From: Acidobacteriaceae bacterium
Lineage (GTDB): Bacteria > Acidobacteriota > Terriglobia > Terriglobales > Acidobacteriaceae
NCBI GenBank assembly: GCA_003156235.1
Contig: PMGP01000417.1
Location: 1-5,880 of the forward strand
Direction: 5' to 3'
DNA length: 5,880 nucleotides
A program made the translations under genes and the position numbers. The stretch's first letter is position 1. Each line of letters starts with the position of its first letter. Positions 5,048 through 5,880 of the stretch are shown piece by piece. The notes under the pieces were generated by a model, which did no database searches, was not told where the DNA came from, and saw nothing but the letters and a program-made list of their open reading frames with translations.

Positions 5048-5761
5048 TCATGCGTTCAGGGCGTCTTGCACATCCTGGGCGGCGATCTTCTGGCTGCGGC
5101 GCTCGGCGTAGTAGCGCACAACAAGAATGAGCAGGCCCCAGGCGAGCCATGCGAGGATGTTCCAGCCAAAGGCGTGCAACATTCTGGGATCCTTGAAGCC
5201 GGAGTCGGCGTCTCCTCCGAAGACCGGGGAGGGATGCTGCATGCGCCACCAGCGGTTGGACATATAGACGATGGGCACGTCGAGAGCGCCGAAGATGCCG
5301 AGGACGGCGGCCAGCGTTTGCATCTGCGGCCCGGCGGCAAAGCGGCGCAACAGCAGGTAGCTGACATAAATCAACCACAGAACGAGGGTGGTGGTCAGCC
5401 GCGCGTCCCAGGTCCACCAGATGCCCCAGGCGCGGCGCCCCCACAAGGGCCCGGTGATGAGCACCACGGTGCAGAAGACCACACCCACCTCGGCGCCGGC
5501 CAGGGCCCAGGCGTCGGAGATCTGCGCCCAGGCGTCGCGGCTGCGGCGGAAACTCAAATAGCCGATGGAGCCGGCCAGGGAGATGGCGAAGAAGAGAAAA
5601 GCGACCATCGCCGAGGGCACATGGTAGAAGATGATGCGATAGAGTTCGCCCTGCCCGCCCAGCCGGTCGTCCGCGGGGGCGACGTAGATGGCCTGGTAGA
5701 AGCCCCAGACCAAGAGGGCGACAGTGAGGGCGGCGTAGAGGCTGAGGAGAAGTTTTTTCAT
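5048..5761 (-). CDS. ccmC: Cytochrome c biogenesis haem-handling protein CcmC
   Basis: A 237-residue inner-membrane protein of the CcmC/haem-handling family. With CcmA, CcmB and CcmD it loads haem onto the chaperone CcmE for covalent attachment to apocytochrome c in the periplasm (System I). Six membrane segments are visible at about 3-26, 45-70, 84-106, 121-139, 147-168 and 195-217. The family's tryptophan-rich WWD motif, WGIWWTWDARLTT, lies at 112-124 between helices 3 and 4. The two haem-ligand histidines correspond to His47 (FYHVPSA) and His176 (WWRMQHPSP), placed before helix 2 and between helices 5 and 6 as in E. coli CcmC. The length matches the family (about 230-250). No strong SD precedes the ATG, but no other in-frame start fits the first helix. 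A CcmD-like gene follows; ccmE does not. Confidence 0.97.
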   Translation of the reverse strand: MKKLLLSLYAALTVALLVWGFYQAIYVAPADDRLGGQGELYRIIFYHVPSAMVAFLFFAISLAGSIGYLSFRRSRDAWAQISDAWALAGAEVGVVFCTVVLITGPLWGRRAWGIWWTWDARLTTTLVLWLIYVSYLLLRRFAAGPQMQTLAAVLGIFGALDVPIVYMSNRWWRMQHPSPVFGGDADSGFKDPRMLHAFGWNILAWLAWGLLILVVRYYAERRSQKIAAQDVQDALNA

Positions 5762-5820
5762 GGGGAATCCAGTGGAACTTTCCTAGTGTACAAGGGCCAC
5801 CTGCTTCGCCGACCCGCGAA

Positions 5821-5880
5821 TCATAAAACTGTAGCGCCGGCCTCATGAAACTGTAGCCCCGGCCTCATGAAACTGTAGCG
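5821..5880. repeat. 22-bp tandem repeat running off the right edge
   Basis: Two full units (5821-5842 and 5843-5864) and 16 bases of a third (5865-5880) are visible. Each unit begins TCATRAAACTGTAGC and ends in CCGGCC; units 1 and 2 differ at two positions (A/G at the fifth base, G/C at the sixteenth). The period is not a multiple of three, so it is not a coding repeat. It lies 59 bases upstream of ccmC, in the gap to whatever gene precedes it. There is no spacer variation of the CRISPR kind. Total copy number is not visible. Confidence 0.85.

Noticed and set aside
5785..5790. TACACT on the minus strand as the -10 box of a ccmC promoter
   Set aside because: No recognisable -35 element lies 16-18 bp upstream, and ccmC may be co-transcribed with an upstream ccm gene outside the window.
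4731..5846. A long minus-strand frame of 371 codons spanning ccmC and the ccmD-like gene
   Set aside because: Only its last 94 codons form a real protein (from ATG 5012). The upstream part is out of frame with ccmC and is an arginine/proline-rich shadow typical of GC-rich DNA.
5012..5848. 278-codon plus-strand frame opposite ccmC
   Set aside because: It is rich in Gly, Asp, Glu and Pro in the way antisense frames of membrane protein genes are, and ccmC on the opposite strand is certain.
5821..5880. CRISPR array
   Set aside because: The repeat units are directly adjacent, with no unique spacers between them.

Overview
The window looks like chromosomal DNA from a moderately GC-rich, Gram-negative (diderm) bacterium. 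It carries an exported multi-POTRA protein and a CcmC-type (System I) cytochrome c maturation operon. The short class I ManA, the POTRA-only secreted protein and the overall gene mix suggest Acidobacteriota, but that placement is an inference from protein style and no marker gene here proves it.

Layout from left to right: (1) the 3' half of guaA (GMP synthase) enters from the left edge and ends at 812. (2) A compact type II toxin-antitoxin pair follows on the same strand: an AbrB-fold VapB antitoxin (908-1153), then a PIN-domain VapC toxin that starts inside the last codons of vapB (1146-1550). Short direct and inverted repeats lie in front of vapB, and a hairpin with a T-run follows vapC. 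(3) On the minus strand, 1617-2909 encodes a 430-residue protein with a signal peptide and about five POTRA-like repeats but no beta-barrel. (4) Divergent from it is manA (mannose-6-phosphate isomerase, 3050-4060), whose start codon lies in the loop of a predicted hairpin. (5) Between manA and the minus-strand gene block is a short structured stretch with three TTGACG-N3-CGC elements, then a small minus-strand gene for a 65-residue, probably two-helix protein (4217-4414). (6) A 316-bp gap (4415-4730) has no convincing gene but holds a perfect palindrome, GGAACAAGTGTTCC, resembling the Bacillus-type LexA box. (7) On the minus strand, ccmC (5048-5761) is followed by a 93-residue two-helix membrane protein whose C-terminal half resembles CcmD (4731-5012). 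(8) The right edge enters a 22-bp tandem repeat.

Functional relations: guaA and manA are housekeeping metabolic genes (GMP synthesis; fructose-6-phosphate to mannose-6-phosphate for GDP-mannose and cell-surface sugars). VapBC is a self-contained accessory module inserted between conserved genes. ccmC and the ccmD-like gene form the only evident multi-gene functional unit besides vapBC; they would handle haem delivery for c-type cytochrome assembly, with ccmA/ccmB expected beyond the right edge and no ccmE at the left end of the pair. I see no large undescribed system. The features most worth a second look are the barrel-less POTRA protein, the extended CcmD-like protein, the small helical protein with an SOS-box-like palindrome upstream, the TTGACG repeat cluster, and the 22-bp tandem repeat.
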